From the NCBI GenBank assembly GCA_009602725.1, contig WELB01000058.1:444088-508087 (forward strand): a stretch of 64,000 bases of DNA, in the 5' to 3' direction. A model generated the notes under the pieces. That model did not search any database, was not told the DNA's origin, and was given only the letters and a program-made list of their open reading frames with translations. Positions 45,301 to 60,875 of this stretch are shown here, one piece after another. The position numbers were made by a program, and so were the translations under genes. How positions within the stretch are numbered: the stretch's first letter is position 1; every line of letters starts with the position of its first letter. The stretch is from Spirogloea muscicola (lineage: Eukaryota > Streptophyta > Zygnematophyceae > Spirogloeales > Spirogloeaceae).

Positions 45301-46700
45301 CCCTTTCATTTCATGCGCTCCGCGCGCCTTCTCTCATATATAATAGTATCTGGAGTACGAAAGAAGTCATGTCTGTCTGCTTGCTTCAGAGTCCTTGCAT
45401 CAGGTGGCTCGCACATTAACTCTTACCTTGTCTTACCTTGTCAGCCTAGCAAAGGACACATGTCAAGCGTTAGGAGAATACATCGGGGAGCCAACCGCCA
45501 ACACCCGGTTTGCGAAGATCCTCCCTTGTGTCGATCTCCAAGCAGTCAATTCAACCGCCACCGTGGAGCAGGGGACAGCCAACCGCCTTGCCGGCCTTGT
45601 CACCAGTGCTGTCCACAACAGCACGTCTGTGAAGGCTGCCATCAATGGCACAATCCAGGGCATATGCAGCCCCTACGGGCCTGCCCCAGACTATGTTCCC
45701 TCGCGAACTTGTCCACCTGGCTATGTCAGTCCTGCTGCGGCAGCCCTGGTAAGAGCACCTGTAAAGGCGGCAAGGTTGTATGAAGGAAAGGCAGAACTCT
45801 ATGTTAGGCACTGCATGGGCTCTCTGCATACGTGAAGTGTCACAGCCTGCCAGTATCTGTCACATCTGAATGGAAGACACAGCTGTAATTGCTGCATTTG
45901 CTTCGCAGACACTCGCACCATACAACTGCACGACAAACTCAGCGGACCAGTGCGGCAAGCAGCACTTGATACCTACGACCCTCTTCCAGCAACTGCAAAA
46001 TGCCCTCGCCCTTACGCAGCAGCTAGTCACAAGTGTAGATCAAGTGAAAGATCTGCTTGTATGTGGCTTTGTTGTGCGCGCTGTGAACATGATCCGAAGT
46101 AAATACTGCGACAAGGCAAAGAGCAGCGCTGTGGAGATATGGATTGGTAGGCTATCGAATGCTTTCTCAGTGCAGGCTATCCAAGCTCTTCTGCATTATT
46201 GTGAAGTCATTCGTTTCCGCCCTTCTGTGGCAACTTCCGCCAAATTGAGACATTGCCTCTTAGCTGGTATGGTGCTTTTACTAGAGCAAACTGTTCCATG
46301 ATGCACTGCACACTGACGTTTTACCACCGATCTTTGCACAGGCTTTGCCGTGGCCAGCGGAGGCGCGATCATTCTTGCCGTGTCCATGCTCTTCTACCTC
46401 AGGAGAGTGAAGCGCATGCAGGGCTATGACGACTTTGAGATGGAGGGCGCCGCTGCAGAGTACGACCTCAAGCCACCGCCTGAGGCTGCATATGCCTCTA
46501 AGCGCAGAGGTGCGGCGCCGCCACCGGCGGCCTATCAGGATCCTCCGCTTCGGAAGGCCCCGTCCACCAGGAGCCCGTCCTCCAGTGCCAACTCTAGGGA
46601 AGCGCTGCCCGCATATGCAAAGGCACATGCCAACCGGCCTACTGGTCCATCATCATGGGCTTCCAAGAAGCGTGGAGAGATCCCTGTGCAGTATGCATAG
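42362..46700 (+). CDS. Multi-pass membrane protein, plant At2g12400-like family
   Basis: Member of a plant family of uncharacterised plasma-membrane proteins. The ATG at 42362 starts a cleavable-type signal (hydrophobic core SLILAAAVLLPCAL). The family hallmark RTRRTDPLGSFKTYTGGW, then NKHYWG, lies at about 43040-43138. Next come two membrane helices (about 43399-43590: GWVLLGVLFVCIPLFMCCFC and WLAVFGILIAAGG), a helical extracytosolic segment (43888-44058, 44309-44423), another helix pair (about 44650-45150), and a Cys/Asn-rich lumenal or extracellular domain (about 45395-45835 and 45909-46060: ILPCVDLQAVNSTATV, NGTIQGICSPYGPAPDY, PYNCTTNSADQCGK). A final helix (46345-46400) precedes a basic, Pro-rich cytosolic tail to TAG at 46698-46700. 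The domain order matches the Arabidopsis family. The function is not known; the repeat at 45236-45338 lies in an intron. Confidence 0.85.
45236..45338 (+). repeat. Intronic copy of dispersed ~105-bp repeat
   Basis: Reverse-orientation partner of 26706-26812, about 93% identical by eye over about 100 bases. Sits in an intron of the membrane-protein gene, just upstream of the exon at 45395. Confidence 0.75.
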
Positions 46701-47367
46701 GCCCCTGCCCACCTGTTACGGGCATTGACGGCGTCACCCTCTTAGAGGTCGTGCTATGACTTGCAAACTGAAATCTACTTAGGATCAGAAATGTATCATG
46801 ATCACTCTCCCCTCTGATGGACCTGAATGACTTAGATACTTTTGCAGGTAGGGCTTTGCAACATCTCCAGACGCCAGATCTATTTTAAAACAATGCAGAC
46901 ACGCCTTTGCTTGCGTGCTGCGTACCCCATCTGCCTCCTAAGTGAAAGCAGAGCAAGACTTCAGCTGTTCTTGTGTTAGGACCTAGTGTACCAAACTCTT
47001 GGTTGAGAGTGCGTGCGCCTCTTGCACGCTGTCAACCTCTTACGGATTGCAAAAAGTAGTTGCAGCCTGATGGCCCTGACCTGAACTCTACGATAGCCAT
47101 GACCCCACCCGTGAGTATATAACAGACCAATGACAGACCAACTCGTAGGTTACTGTGCCGCCCACTTAAGGTTACCTTTTACCTTGGTAAGTGCGCTGCC
47201 AGTGCTAGAGCATCTCAGCATTGGCAGCCTCATGGGTTGTACATGGCGTGGTCAACAAAAATTAGCGACGCATTGCCAAAACAATTGACGTCCTGGTTCG
47301 AGCTATGTTGATATTCTGTACACGAACTGGATGAGCAGCTGGCCATACTAGGTCAACAAACAGAGCG
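46701..47367. other. Spacer between two convergent genes
   Basis: The membrane-protein gene (+) and PRP22 (-) end toward each other across about 670 bases. I see no gene, hairpin repeat or simple repeat; the interval presumably holds both 3' UTRs. Confidence 0.6.
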
Positions 47368-52633
<5,266 letters not shown>

Positions 52634-53225
52634 NNNNNNNNNNNNNNNNNNNNNNNNNNNNNNNNNNNNNNNNNNNNNNNNNNNNNNNNNNNNNNNNNNN
52701 NNNNNNNNNNNNNNNNNNNNNNNNNNNNNNNNNNNNNNNNNNNNNNNNNNNNNNNNNNNNNNNNNNNNNNNNNNNNNNNNNNNNNNNNNNNNNNNNNNNN
52801 NNNNNNNNNNNNNNNNNNNNNNNNNNNNNNNNNNNNNNNNNNNNNNNNNNNNNNNNNNNNNNNNNNNNNNNNNNNNNNNNNNNNNNNNNNNNNNNNNNNN
52901 NNNNNNNNNNNNNNNNNNNNNNNNNNNNNNNNNNNNNNNNNNNNNNNNNNNNNNNNNNNNNNNNNNNNNNNNNNNNNNNNNNNNNNNNNNNNNNNNNNNN
53001 NNNNNNNNNNNNNNNNNNNNNNNNNNNNNNNNNNNNNNNNNNNNNNNNNNNNNNNNNNNNNNNNNNNNNNNNNNNNNNNNNNNNNNNNNNNNNNNNNNNN
53101 NNNNNNNNNNNNNNNNNNNNNNNNNNNNNNNNNNNNNNNNNNNNNNNNNNNNNNNNNNNNNNNNNNNNNNNNNNNNNNNNNNNNNNNNNNNNNNNNNNNN
53201 NNNNNNNNNNNNNNNNNNNNNNNNN
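52634..53225. other. Assembly gap (592 N)
   Basis: Continuous N between the Arg/Asp-rich part of PRP22 and a GC-rich segment. It removes the PRP22 5' end and part of the shared upstream region of the divergent E2 gene. Confidence 1.
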
Positions 53226-53476
53226 GGCGCGCGGTGGGCCGGGAGGCGGCCAGCCCCCGCGCCGAGGCCCTCGCCCCGGCCGATCGAGCCCGCGCCGTCG
53301 CCTGCGCCGTCGCCAGCGTCGCGAGTCAGGTTGCCGCAGCTGCCGTTGCTAAGGAGGTGCAGCCTCTTGATCAGTCAGTCGGCCATGCTGCAATGCTACT
53401 GCAGCTGCGTGAGGGACCGGAGCTGCATGGCATTCCAAAGCGCAGCCCTTTCTCAACGGTCGAGGCAGGCACCTGA
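53226..53476. other. GC-rich intergenic remainder between divergent genes
   Basis: Upstream of the E2 gene; no PRP22 N-terminal motif could be found on the minus strand here. Likely promoter or 5' UTR of one or both divergent genes. Confidence 0.5.
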
Positions 53477-56400
53477 ATGAGGCATTGCTGTCGACCTTTG
53501 CAGGGCAGTGCCAGCCGATCGTCCAACTTCGTATGCAGCGGCAGACCCGCGGCTCTTTTTCAGGTCAGCATCATGTCTGCGGGCCGCTCTACTGTCACTT
53601 GCTTCAAAAGGACCTCATTGCCCCTAAGACAGTGCTCGTGTACTAAGCACGGTGCTCCTACCTTTTCATTGTCTCCTGGACCACTTTCAGGCCTACGCGA
53701 TGCGGTCTTCCCTCTCCTGAGGTGCTCGACAGAGGCCACTTACGCTGCGTAAGGTCCCTCAATGAGCATTGCTTACATCTGCACAGTGCCAGTAGTACAC
53801 CACGCAGTGCGACTTGTGGACCTATCACTGAGTATCTGCTGTTTGCCTCCATCTACCAGATTGCTGGTGGAGTGCGGTGCTTCTCTTCCGATGGTAAGCT
53901 TATACTTGACACGGATAGTGGCACGTGTGCATTCGGCCTTACGTGCCACCCTGTCACCTCAGTCATAGTTAGTAGCCAACTTAACTGTATTTGCTCGACC
54001 TACATTGTGGCAGAATTGCCAGCGCATACTATGTTGGAGATGCCAAAGCTCTCGCCCACAGAGGATGTGGTATGACAATTATCAACTAGCCCTCAACGTG
54101 ATTAATCATAGTGTACATGCAATAACTTGCAAGTGCATTTACATAAGAATGGATTGTTAGCAGAACCAGTTTCAGGTTTATTCTGGTGCTAGTGTCGCAG
54201 TATGCCAGCTAGCTGAGCACCCCATTTCACTGACGTAGGCGCTCTTGCTGATGTCAGACAGGGGCAAACCTTTTGGAGTGGAAGAAAAGGGAAGGAGAAG
54301 CGGTACGTGTCCTTGCCCATCTCACGTACTGAAGTTTCCTGCTTGTCATAAGTAAGTCTAGGACCTCATATGCAATGCACCTCAACTGTGCAACTTCAGT
54401 TGGATATTGTAGCTAACAGAAGCAGCAATTCTGCTTGCTATATCTATACGCAAAATGTTTACAGGTGGCTGCTGGAGATGTACTATTTCTTGTCGAGACG
54501 GATAAGGCAACTGTGGAGGAGGTCTCCCAGGAGGATGGGTGAGTAGAACATTTGAGTGATGATTCCCTGCACCTATTTTTCTCAGCATGTCATGGTTGGC
54601 CAACCTTTCTGGCTAGCACCTACCTTGCCTGCAGCCTTCCTAGCTTGATGTCAAAAATATTCTGGCACTGCAGGTTCCTGGCAAAAATTCTTGTGCCTGG
54701 TGGAAGCAACGACGTCAAATTTCAGTCACCAGTGGGGATCCTGGTAAGCATTAGTTCTCTGCATCAGCCCACTTGTTTGCTTGCAAGGTGGTCGGCGCAG
54801 GGGCCGTCGCCCAATTGGCCAGAAGTACGAAGCCGCTGTTGGCAGAGATGGATCTGAGTCTGTGATTAGACCAACTAATGTTACTTGGTGCAGAGAGAGC
54901 CGCAATTTTATTGTAGCTGATTTGCTACCTGCTGTGTAGTTGCTCACAAGCCCTTGTATGAGAAAGTCTGTTGCAGGTCGAAGAGGAAGGAGACATGGCT
55001 GCGTTTGGTAACTTCGACTCTGGCAGCAGTGGGGCAGCAGAGAGCACCTCAACCCCTAAGAAAGAGGACTCAGCTGCAGCGAGCTCCTCATCACCTGAGA
55101 AAGAGGACTCAGCCTCTGCTCCTTCCAGTGCTCCTCCTCCTAAGAAGCAGGAATACAAAATGCCGGAAAAGCTGTGGCCTTCTGCCAGACGCCTTCTAGT
55201 TGAGAGTGGTATTGATCCAGCTACTGTTACCGCTACTGGACCTCACGGTCTATACACGAAGTGGGACGTCCAAGCTGCCATAGATGGTGGAGGATCCCAA
55301 AAGACACCAGACAGAGGACCAGAAGAAGGACAGGAACCACAGAAGGAGGCTTCACCTACCCCCTCCCCCTCTCCATCCAAGTCCGAAAAGCCAGCCAAGT
55401 CCGAAAAATCAGCCCAGAAGCAGGCACCCTCACAGACAGGCATGGCTTCCCCAGGGCAGGGCGAGTTTACTGACATTCCAATGTCACAGATGCGAAAGGT
55501 TGTATTGCAGACCCATCGATCCTGACATAGTGTTACCCTGCAAGTAGGACCAGTGTATCAAGGGCTGTAGCAGTCACACTGTGGTCAAATTTGACAGCTT
55601 TGCGGCAATGGAGCTCTTGGAACCTTCATAGATCTCCTCATGAATGTCTGCAGTCATGGCAGCCTGACATGCTTTCAACCATCATGACAGGTGATCGCAA
55701 AGAGATTGCTTGAGTCAAAGCAAACAACTCCGCATCTCTATATTGGAGCTGGTAGATGCACTTCTCTTCATGCTTGAGCTTTGCCACCTGGCCATCACTG
55801 GCATTGACAAACATGCCAAGAGGGATGCTTGGCAATGAGGATCGGCATTTAGCTGCATTGATTACTTGTGTTGTCTTGCATTGGTCAGCTCTTCTCTTCT
55901 TCTGATTTGACATCTAAAATGTCGTTGACAGTATAATACTTTCCATGTTAGAGATATTGCTATTGTGGTTAGCCCTTGTGGGCTGTACTTGTGTCAGCCA
56001 CTACTCTACTCTTGATGGACAAGCCTTTCACGCCTTCTGTGCTCTTGGCAGAGGCAATTCTTGACGGCACATTGAAGTTGCGGAAGGAGCTAAAGGGTAT
56101 GCTTTAGTTGACACCTCTGTACAGATTGAAGCTGGTAATGAAGGGACTTCTGCTTAGCTGTGTTCTTAATTTTGTGGCTTTGGCTCCTGCAATCGTGCTG
56201 TTGCAGAAAAGCATTCCTTCTCGATCTCCGTTAATGACTTCGTCATCAAGGCAGTGGCTATGGCTCTGAAGCAGGTTCCAGAGGCCAATGGTGCGTTGCT
56301 TCTCAGTGGTTTGCTTCTCTTTTGAGTTTGTATCTATCTCTTGTCTCTTACTTTCAGCATTTCCCTGATCTTGTGAAGCATGGAATCAATACACTATGTC

Positions 56401-58390
56401 GCACTAAAATTGCCTGAATTTGAATTACCAATCGCCTTGGTCAATCACGTCCCTTAGATGTTCGCTTAGAATGGACTGGCAGCCTGCTTATTTGAAGACG
56501 TTGCTATGATCAGTTCACTGGGATACCAAGTTGGAGGAAGTCGTTGCAAACAAGAGCATCGACATCTGTGTCGCAGTTGCAACTGATAAAGTACGTTGGG
56601 ATGTCAGAGCAAAGAAATCATCCTTATATCACAAGACTCCTTCAAGAAGCTCACAGGGGCAGTGTTAAAGCAGTGTGCTTGCGAGAAGAATGCTTATTGC
56701 CTGGATCTATGCATATATTCTTGGCAATCTCATAGGCATGTCCAAGAATTTTCAGGACATGACATGAGAAATGTGATTATTGTCACCTTGTCATCGTCTT
56801 CATCTACCTTGTAGCCTTGACTCAGTGATTCTCATTTTTCTTCTCAGGGGCTTTTGACGCCCATTGTGAAGGATGCAGACAAGAAGAGCCTCTCAATGAT
56901 ATCTGCAGAGGTTGTCCACTATTCCTGTCCTGCTTTTAGATGGCTACATGAGTTGCCAGCAAGATGATTTGTTGCTCTTCTCTTGTTTCATCTTGTGCTT
57001 CGACACAATGAAATTTTCAGATGTAAATTCGGCTGCCACAAGATGTACTGTCATGCAGTTGATCACATCCTCTTAAGAAAGTGGCTTTCAAGATGATGTG
57101 AATGCTTGTCATATATTGCGGGTGCATACTTGTCACTCAGAGGAGTGGTTCTAGTGTAAAGATCTGATCTTTGGGAGTAAGAGAATACATTAGGCTCGTG
57201 GTGTTGACAATGATGACCTTGCCAATCCATTTGCAGGTCAAATCTTTGGCGGAGAAGGCAAGAACAGGGAAGTTAAAACCAGAAGAATTTACAGGGGGCA
57301 GCTTCACGTAAGACAGTTGATTATGCAAGGTGCTATCCAAGGTGCTACCTAGTTGCAGATGCTCGCTGCATGGTGCGCACTCAACGAATTTGAGTTATAC
57401 TGAAGGCTCTAAGTTATGCAATGCATCTCCCGCCTTTTGCAGGATATCCAACCTGGGCATGTACTCTGTAGATCGCTTCACAGCTATCATCAATCCTCCA
57501 CAGGTCTGTGCTGGTAATGCCTTGGCTGTTCGGTTGCTTTGTACCGGAAGGTCCTGTTGATGAGGGTAGAAGCTGCCTTGAAAGCATGGCACGGTGTTAT
57601 GCTGCTACTGTTACTCTGTCAGCCTCTGTCTGCCTGCACTTTGTTGATGCACAGGAGCCTTGATTTTCTGATTCCACCACGTTACCTGCATGTACTGACC
57701 AGGCTGGCATACTAGCAATTGGGAGGGGCGACAAGGTGGCCAAGTGGCAGGAGGACCCTGACGGTCAGTCAGACTACATGATCCTTCTGTGCAAATTCTC
57801 CAGAAGTATCAAGAAGCTACATCTATATCTTTTCCTTTAACTTTCTCAATGCCGGATGAGCTGGAGGATATGCTGCGCTACTGCAACACCATGCTTGAAG
57901 TCAATCCGCAGACACTCTCTTTGCTACACACCAACTCACGCACTGTAAGATGGCAAGCACTAAGTCATTGCTGAAGGCCGTCAATATGATGTCACTGCTT
58001 CAGGTATTGGAGGCAAACCAATAACTGTTACCAAGATGGAGGTTGCCCTATCAGCTGATCACCGTGCTTTAGAGGGTGAGGCTGCAGGTAATTGTCAGTT
58101 ACCCCTACTTGCAAGCTTCCAGGCGGTAAGTTGAAATTTGGATGATGGAACTGCACTTTGATACCCTAGCCAAGTGGTGCAGTGCATGTCGTTTACTGTG
58201 ATGAGGTTGTGCGTTGCAATAGGACAAGATAGTTGTCAGTGCTCGGTTTCCCCGACCATCATCAAGCTTGCAAGCTGTTGCGTTCACAAGATGATGAAAG
58301 GACCACCGATAAGTGTGTTGCAAGTGTGCAGGCAACTTCCTTGCAGCAGTGACAGCCAACCTGGAGGAGCCTGCAAGGCTGTTGCTTTGA
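53477..58390 (+). CDS. Dihydrolipoamide acyltransferase (E2), mitochondrial type
   Basis: E2 component of a 2-oxoacid dehydrogenase complex, most like mitochondrial pyruvate dehydrogenase E2 of plants (LTA3-like). Possible starts are 53477 and 53573; both give an Arg/Ser-rich leader suited to mitochondrial import. Lipoyl domain: LEMPKLSPTED (about 54033-54066), LLEWKKREGEA (about 54266-54300), then ETDKATVEE with the lipoylated Lys (about 54497-54523) and FLAKILVPGGSNDVKFQSPV (54673-54735). A Ser/Pro linker leads to the E1/E3-binding domain (PSARRLLVESGIDPATVTAT, about 55178-55237), a second Pro/Lys-rich linker, and the catalytic domain (IAKRLLESKQTTPHLYIGA at 55693-55750; FSISVNDFVIKAVAMALKQV at 56218-56275; SIDICVAVATDKG; FTGGSFTISNLGMYSVD; GILAIGRGDK). 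The active-site motif near 58056 reads DHRALEG, with Glu where DHRxxDG is usual. The last exon encodes NFLAAVTANLEEPARLLL, TGA at 58388-58390. Confidence 0.93.
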
Positions 58391-58644
58391 CAGGACCTAG
58401 TGAGTGTCTCCAATGAGCTTCTGTCCTGCAATCCGCAGCTCATCAATGAGCTTCAAGCACAAGGCGGCTTATATATACATGCTGGTCCTTCTCGTAGAAC
58501 CATTGACCTGTGCTAGGCAAGGTCTGGGAGTAATAGTCCAGCTAACAGCAAGGGCTGTTGCAAGCAACAAGCTGTTGAAGTGGCAGCCAGCTTTTTGAAC
58601 AGATTATGCAGTTGGCAGGTCACTCGAGCATTCTAAGCACGTTA
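58391..58644. other. Spacer between E2 and the small minus-strand gene
   Basis: Short convergent interval that should hold the 3' UTRs. No gene or repeat seen. Confidence 0.6.
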
Positions 58645-59396
58645 CTACCGTTTGCCTTTCTTCTTGGCTCCATCAACCTTTTCACTGCGCTGCTCAGCCT
58701 CCATCTCGTCTCGCCGCTGGGCTGCTCGCATGGAAACCTCCTTGGAGAGGGCGCGTGCCTGTCAGCCACGTGAAGTCCCGAATAATCAGAGCCACTGCAA
58801 GCACGCGGAGCTGCACCATAATATTTACAGCCAAAGTGGCTTGCAACCACTGCCCACTGATATTTATAATCTACCACAGGTGCCTGGCTGTTCATGCACC
58901 AGACAATGTGCATTCTGCCAAAGTATGCATGCAGTGATTGCAGACAGGCTTGGGCCACGGCAGTACACCAGTCCTGAGCTACTGCACCTTTGACCACCGA
59001 GCTGGGAGCCTTCTGCACATGCACACGAACAGACCCATGACTCTGATGAGCAGAAGCGGGAGAGGGTCTCTGCCCTTGAGAGTGGCTTTGCCATGCCCCC
59101 AAGTCGACTAGCTATAGGCAAGCCCAGCGCTGCCTGCGAGCAGGGCGAACGGGCGCAGCCGGCTGCCAAGAGAGGGCGGGACTGCGCACCCAGAAGCCAT
59201 ACTCCATGGCCTTCTCCTTGACGCGGTTCACATTGTGGCTTGGCGCCTCCTTGGGTGCGCCGCCAATAGCCCAGCCCTTGATCTTTGCCAGCACTCCTGC
59301 GCGGCTTTCCTTGTCCTTGGACGCAGTGACCGCCGCCGTCGACGCTGCGCTCCGCTTCGCGTCGGGCTCCATGGCGCGGTTTGCCGAGCCCGCCAT
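58645..59396 (-). CDS. Small basic protein, unrecognised (tentative gene)
   Basis: Two minus-strand segments read as protein. The first, from ATG at 59394-59396 to about 59200, is Ala/Lys-rich, with AKIKGWAIGGAPKEAPSHNV and a KEKAMEYGFW end before a GTGCGC donor. The second ends at TAG 58645-58647 and is a charged helix (RALSKEVSMRAAQRRDEMEA, then a KKKGKR terminus). The middle (about 59030-59110) is ambiguous because both strands read plausibly there. I do not recognise the family; a short nuclear or organellar-matrix protein with a charged helical end is all that can be said. GC-rich sequence upstream (59400-59640) fits a promoter. Confidence 0.45.
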
Positions 59397-59689
59397 TGAG
59401 GCAGGCGCTGTGCAGCTTGAGCGCGCCCCTGCTTCTCGTGCCTCGCTTCCACCTCAGCTTCCTCCCGGTCAGTGAACCCGGGAACTAAGAGAAGTGCACA
59501 ATTGAGCGGCGGCAGGGGCGCCGCCCAACGCAAGCAACGGCATAGCCCGGGCTACCAAGACTCTATGCCGCCCAGGACTGCATCGCCCGCGCCGCAAGCT
59601 CGCCGCGGCCGCGTGCAGAGTGCGCTGGAACAGACGAGCGCTTACTGATGCTGACGGAGAAGCGGCCACCAAGAGAAGAAGCAGCTCCA

Positions 59690-59900
59690 CCACGTAAGGC
59701 AATGGCTGTGAGAGGGCAAGCCCAAAGGGACGTACAAGGAAAGCAGTCCCCTCGACGGGCTGGCTTTTGGGCTGGCTGTTCCAGCCCCTATCCTCAATGG
59801 GCGAGCTCTTTCTTTCCTCGACGACAGCCAGAGGCTGCAGACAGAGCCACAGCGGCAGCCGCAGCGCCGGCGGAGCCACACGAAGCGCAAGGTGACTAGC
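59690..59900. repeat. Hairpin repeats and a degraded tail copy
   Basis: A reverse-orientation hairpin copy (about 59697-59745, atggctgtgagagggcaagccc) is followed by a forward copy (about 59760-59818) almost identical to those at 31980-32020 and 32150-32195. Read on the minus strand, 59815-59900 resembles the RAGRALAAASG part of the recurring tail. Confidence 0.7.
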
Positions 59901-60220
59901 TGCGCGCGTTCCCGCGCGGCAAGGCGAAGCTTCGCCTAGCTCCGGGGTGTTGCGGGGGGAGCGTGCCCCCCCCGAAAGGGAGGGGTCAGTTAATAGCTGT
60001 GAAGGGGAGGGAAGGCGGAGCCCCGGAGAGGGCGGAGGAGAGGGGGAGAGGCCGCCTGGGCTGGTTAGGCCCGAGTAACCGCGGTTAGCCGACCCATCCC
60101 CCTGCGCCCGGGGCAACCCCCGGGACCCTCGGTGACCGCGGTTAACCCGCCTCAGCTGGTTCCGGGCGGGCCAACCGCCCCGCGGCTGGTGTTACCAACC
60201 GGGCCGCGGTCTGTGCTCGA
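59901..60220. other. GC-rich palindromic segment, possibly organelle-derived
   Basis: Contains several exact palindromes or short hairpins: ggcgaagcttcgcc (59923-59936), taaccgcggtta (60076-60087) and a second accgcggtt core near 60134, plus gggggagcgtgcccccc and ccccccgaaaggga runs. No coding frame stands out. Such dense GC palindromes are common in intergenic DNA of some green algal organelle genomes, so a transferred organelle fragment is one explanation; this is inference. Confidence 0.4.
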
Positions 60221-60239
60221 TCGAGAAATAAATGAAGGG

Positions 60240-60349
60240 GCTCTTCCGATGAAGGCCAACGGCTGTGAGAGGCCAGCCCAAACGTACCAAAGGGCTCGAT
60301 CGGATCCGTGGCCTAATGCTGGGCTCGATCGGATCCGTGGACTAATGCT
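60240..60349. repeat. Reverse hairpin repeat plus 29-bp tandem duplication
   Basis: A reverse-orientation hairpin copy (about 60240-60291, acggctgtgagaggccagccc) runs directly into two copies of a 29-base unit that begins gggctcgatcggatccgtgg (60292-60320 and 60321-60349, one mismatch). Confidence 0.85.
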
Positions 60350-60875
60350 GGGCCCCGGATCAGGGCCGCCGACCGTGCCGCCCCGCTCCCCTGACGGGGC
60401 CGCCGCAACCGTCGTCCCGATCAGCCCGAGGCCGCCGCCGCCGCAGCCGTCGCCGCCGCCGCCGCCGCCGNGCCTGCGCCGCGCCCGGGCGCGCGGCGGC
60501 CGCGTCGCTCGAGCTCGTTATCCAGGCCTTTGGCCTGCGGCGCAGGCGGCACGCCCCGGCTGTCCGCGATTCCCTGCCCTTTGCCGGGAACTCCGGCCCG
60601 GAGGGCCTGACGATGACCGTCTGATGTAGAGCTCGTAAAGGTTCTGAACAAAGCCTGGCGCTTGCAGCGGTGATCCTAGCTAACAGTCAGGCCTCGTCTG
60701 TTATATGTCTACCAGGTGTCATGAGATTGGTTGCAGAGTCACAAATTTGGCGACTGTTGCTTACGGAGACTTAGGCAGTATAGCCAGGACGGCTACATTG
60801 ACACCTCTCTACAAAGTACTTATCAAGGGCACTGGTGCTGCGTATGCTGCTTCAGGTCATATGCAGTAGGTGTCC
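60350..60875. other. GC-rich upstream region of the inositol oxygenase gene
   Basis: Contains a (CCG)n tract (about 60450-60470) with one N at 60471, then more balanced sequence from 60620. A non-coding first exon or 5' UTR of the downstream gene is likely. A frame at 60731-60967 has no recognised match. Confidence 0.5.
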
